A stretch of DNA of 64,000 bases. Source: Bacteroidia bacterium (GTDB lineage Bacteria > Bacteroidota > Bacteroidia > J057). The translations under genes and the position numbers were made by a program. Every line of letters begins with the position of its first letter. Within the stretch, counting starts at the first letter, position 1. Where the stretch lies: NCBI GenBank assembly GCA_019695295.1, contig JAIBAH010000002.1, forward strand, positions 1 to 64,000, written 5' to 3'. The notes beneath the pieces were generated by a model. The model saw nothing but the letters and a program-made list of their open reading frames with translations, was not told the origin of the DNA and did no database searches. Positions 61,907-64,000 of this stretch are shown one piece after another.

Positions 61907-63079
61907 TTAGTGATTCAAAAACTCATACACTCCTTCTTCGGTATGAAGTGTGAGTTTATTGCCCTCATGCTGATAACATCTTCCGATAATTTTGGCTTCA
62001 ATATTGAAAGAAGCGGCAATGGAAATCAGTGATTCAGCGGTTTTTTCGTCCGTATAAATTTCAAGACGATGTCCCATATTCAGGGTTTGATACATCTCTT
62101 TCAAAGAAATTCTGGAAGAAGACTGAATCATTCTGAATACCGGCGGAATTTCAAAAAGATTATCTTTAACAATATGCAGGTTTTCTACAAACTTCAGGCA
62201 TTTCGTCTGTGCCCCTCCTGTACAGTGAATCATTCCGTGAATATCATTTCTGTGTTTACTGAAAATTTCCCGTATTACCGGAAGATAAGTTCTTGTTGGA
62301 CTTAACAGTAATTTCCCTACATTCAGCGGGCTGTTTTCATAAGAATCTGTAAGAGAATGTTTTCCGCAGTATGCGAGGTCTTCCGGAATATTTTTGTCAA
62401 AAGTTTCGGGATAAATTGTTTTATATTTTTCGGACAAAACTTCATGTCTTGCATTGGTCAGTCCGTTACTGCCAATTCCACTGTTATATTCATTTTCATA
62501 CGTAGCTTTTCCTGCACTCGCAAACCCAACAATCACACTGCCATTCCCAATTTTCTCATTGGTAATCACATCTGAGCGTTTCATTCTGCAAAAAATAGTA
62601 GAGTCCAGAACGAGCGTCTGCACGAGGTCTCCCAAATCAGCCGTTTCGCCACCGGTATTGATAATATTAATGCCCATTTCTCTCAGGGTTTCAAAAAACA
62701 TCTCCATTCCGTTGAGGATTTCCGATAAAACTTCACGGGGAATCCGGAATTTATTTCTTCCGATTGTATTGGAAACCAAAAAGTCATTGTCTGCCCCCAC
62801 ACACAGTAAATCATCCAGATTCATAACGATTGCGTCCTGTACAAGCGTGTGCCAAACCGAAACATCCCCCGTCTCTTTCCAGTACATATAAGCCAAAGCA
62901 GACTTTGTACCGGCACCGTCTGCATGCATTAAATTGCAATATTCGGGGTCTCCACCGGTAAAATCCGGCAATACCTTACTGAAAGCTCTGGGATAAAGCC
63001 CTTTATCTAAGTTGCGGATTGCAAAATGAACATCTTCTTTGCCGGAGGATACGCCTCGTTTTGAATAATTGGTTTCCAT
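61907..63079 (-). CDS. purM: AIR synthase (phosphoribosylformylglycinamidine cyclo-ligase), Bacteroidota form
   Basis: 390 residues from METNYSKRGVSSGKEDVH. PurM makes aminoimidazole ribonucleotide in purine synthesis. Blocks matching the phylum form: NLMHADGAGTKSALAYMYWKETGDVSVW, AIVMNLDDLLCVGADND, INIINTGGETADLGDLVQT, VGFASAGKATYENEYNSGIGSNGLTNARHEV and MIHCTGGAQTKCLKF. It is longer than E. coli PurM, mainly in the N-terminal part. The start at 63079 skips an 11-residue upstream stretch. A minus-strand TACCTTTG box (63117-63110) lies about 30 bases upstream. Confidence 0.88.
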   Translation of the reverse strand: METNYSKRGVSSGKEDVHFAIRNLDKGLYPRAFSKVLPDFTGGDPEYCNLMHADGAGTKSALAYMYWKETGDVSVWHTLVQDAIVMNLDDLLCVGADNDFLVSNTIGRNKFRIPREVLSEILNGMEMFFETLREMGINIINTGGETADLGDLVQTLVLDSTIFCRMKRSDVITNEKIGNGSVIVGFASAGKATYENEYNSGIGSNGLTNARHEVLSEKYKTIYPETFDKNIPEDLAYCGKHSLTDSYENSPLNVGKLLLSPTRTYLPVIREIFSKHRNDIHGMIHCTGGAQTKCLKFVENLHIVKDNLFEIPPVFRMIQSSSRISLKEMYQTLNMGHRLEIYTDEKTAESLISIAASFNIEAKIIGRCYQHEGNKLTLHTEEGVYEFLNH

Positions 63080-63109
63080 TTCTGTAGTAGCGATTAATGA
63101 AATTCGCTG

Positions 63110-63117
63110 CAAAGGTA
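63110..63117 (-). promoter_or_regulatory. -7 box for the purM-type gene
   Basis: TACCTTTG on the minus strand, the same eight bases as before the TerB-like gene and the TonB-receptor gene. No upstream TTTG at the usual distance. Confidence 0.45.
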
Positions 63118-63404
63118 AAATTATTTTTTTGTTTTTTGAAGGAAACTATAAAAACTAAATTAGTACCTATTGTTTTTTTTATTTCAAAATAATCAAAAGC
63201 TTTACAAATATAATCAGTTTCTTTGGATCCAGACTAAGACACTTAACTGGCTAAATCCGAAACTCCATCACCAGGACTACAAAACAGCACTATGTTTGTA
63301 TTGGCGGCATACATGGAAACTATATTCGTTTCCTGCGGTGTATATATTATTGATATTTCGAAATATTATCTCCCGAAAACAGAGTTGAAAAAAAACTAAA
63401 AATA

Positions 63405-63437
63405 ATTGCTTAAATAAAAATTATATTAGTATATTTG
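63405..63437 (+). promoter_or_regulatory. Promoter for the lytic transglycosylase gene
   Basis: ATTG at 63405-63408, a 21-base spacer and TATATTTG at 63430-63437. Transcription would start near 63444, about 45 bases before the ATG at 63488. Confidence 0.6.
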
Positions 63438-63487
63438 CAATAAATATTAGTAAAACGGAAGTTCACATTTTAACGGTCTTTGTACTT

Positions 63488-64000
63488 ATGAAACCAATTA
63501 ATAATTATCCTGATCATGAAGTAAAAAAGTATGCTTTAGTTCCCTTCATCGGAAATATTCCTTTCTATAAAATAAAAGGATTTAGTATCGCATTTGTCCT
63601 GATTATTGTATCTAACCTGCTGACTAACAGCTTTTTTAATCCTGATATTTTTGGAAATATCAGAAGTAAAAAAGGTGAAAAGCTGTATTTATCAGAAAGG
63701 GCAGCTATTTACGTATCGGATATAACGTCTTTCGAAGAAAAAGTGAGAGAAGTATCCCAAAAACTCGAAATACCTCCTGAGTGGTTAATGTCTGTTATGT
63801 ATTCTGAATCCCGTTTTGATGCTGCTGCAGTTAATATTAAAGGTAGTGGCGCCGTAGGCTTAATTCAGTTTATGCCGGCTACTGCTATTGAATTAGGTAC
63901 TACAACCGCTCATTTACAAAGGCTTACACATACAGGACAACTGGATTATGTGTTTCAGTATTTGAATAAAATTAAGTCAAAATATGGAAAATTTGAAAAT
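63488..64000 (+). CDS. SLT-type lytic transglycosylase, 5' part
   Basis: The first 171 codons of a gene cut by the window end, open to the last base. A membrane span lies at about 31-50 (GFSIAFVLIIVSNLLTNSFF), then a domain with the SLT signature: PPEWLMSVMYSESRFDAAAV, with catalytic Glu107 in YSESRF, and GAVGLIQFMPATA (about 122-134). Such enzymes cleave the MurNAc-GlcNAc bond in peptidoglycan to 1,6-anhydro products. The next residues (TTAHLQRLTHTGQLDYVFQYL) resemble phage-type or gliding-related lysozyme-like domains. The rest of the protein is unknown. Confidence 0.88.
   Translation, partial: MKPINNYPDHEVKKYALVPFIGNIPFYKIKGFSIAFVLIIVSNLLTNSFFNPDIFGNIRSKKGEKLYLSERAAIYVSDITSFEEKVREVSQKLEIPPEWLMSVMYSESRFDAAAVNIKGSGAVGLIQFMPATAIELGTTTAHLQRLTHTGQLDYVFQYLNKIKSKYGKFEN

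Larger units (their letters stand above)
63080..63487. other. Divergent intergenic region, 408 bases
   Basis: Lies between purM (minus) and the lytic transglycosylase (plus). It contains a -7 box near the left end and a two-box promoter near the right end. A 72-codon open frame at 63170-63388 has no family-like sequence and looks accidental. Confidence 0.55.

Noticed and set aside
63170-63388. 72-codon plus-strand open frame between purM and the lytic transglycosylase
   Set aside because: No signal, motif or family-like sequence; it is rich in residues expected from AT-rich noncoding DNA and ends before the promoter of the real gene.
1-64000. tRNA, rRNA or CRISPR loci
   Set aside because: I looked for T-loop-like GGTTCGANTCC blocks, CCA-ended clover leaves, rRNA-like conserved stretches and regularly spaced direct repeats, and saw none that held up; the tandem patch at 38038-38219 has too few and too imperfect units to be a CRISPR array.

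Overview
The window reads as an ordinary chromosomal stretch of a Bacteroidota bacterium, probably from the Cytophagales or a neighbouring order. The grounds are AT-rich intergenic DNA, promoters of the phylum type (TTTG, about 20 bases, TAnnTTTG), a PhoX-like protein with a type IX secretion C-terminal signal, a TonB-dependent receptor with a carboxypeptidase-regulatory-like N-domain, GldM-like secreted proteins, the phylum form of dihydroorotase (DDQVHFREPG) and many lipoproteins and exported proteins that match nothing I can name. I see no rRNA, tRNA, CRISPR array, insertion sequence or prophage. About 51 genes are supported; the first (biotin carrier, 3' end) and the last (lytic transglycosylase, 5' end) are cut by the window edges.

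Layout. 1-6.8 kb is accessory: exported unknowns, a seven-bladed propeller lipoprotein, a bacterial Popeye-like cyclic-nucleotide-domain membrane protein, a pair of GldM-like secreted proteins and a PorT-like barrel. Two genes here are preceded by near-copies of the same promoter segment. 7-18.9 kb mixes metabolism and envelope: a GT39 glycosyltransferase, a PhnP-like hydrolase, a GDSL-family lipoprotein that appears to have lost its catalytic residues, a persulfide dioxygenase-rhodanese plus DUF2892 operon behind a Crp/Fnr-like site, ispH, TerB, an orphan OppC-like permease, tatD and aroC. 19-22.5 kb holds a heme-motif/beta-propeller lipoprotein facing a PhoX-like protein. 22.7-29.8 kb carries two tandem paralogous outer-membrane proteins, a large OmpA-family protein and rpsA with a textbook phylum promoter.

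29.9-42.2 kb: unknown exported proteins, an alpha/beta hydrolase with a putative HExxH metallopeptidase, an SH3/double-psi barrel protein, pepT, a LysM-LysM-CAP protein converging on a solute-binding-protein/LysM fusion, a hairpin-rich repeat patch, pyrC, thiH and a GNAT acetyltransferase. 42.2-53.3 kb: a TonB receptor, a Ser/Thr kinase, a GT4 glycosyltransferase, an orphan CoA-transferase A subunit, rnhA, the DUF2157-DUF4401-GDYXXLXY membrane operon and a CDF metal exporter. 53.4-64 kb: an M16 protease, a 1009-residue TPR protein followed by a 574-residue barrel, a Rossmann-fold protein, a purM-type gene and the start of a lytic transglycosylase.

No single cluster is clearly a new defence or mobile system. 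The most unusual signals are the Popeye homologue, the inactive-looking GDSL lipoprotein, the free-standing GldM-like pair, the SBP-LysM fusion, the paralogue/OmpA cluster, and the activator-type operator in front of the persulfide dioxygenase. All assignments rest on reading motifs by eye; no database search was run.
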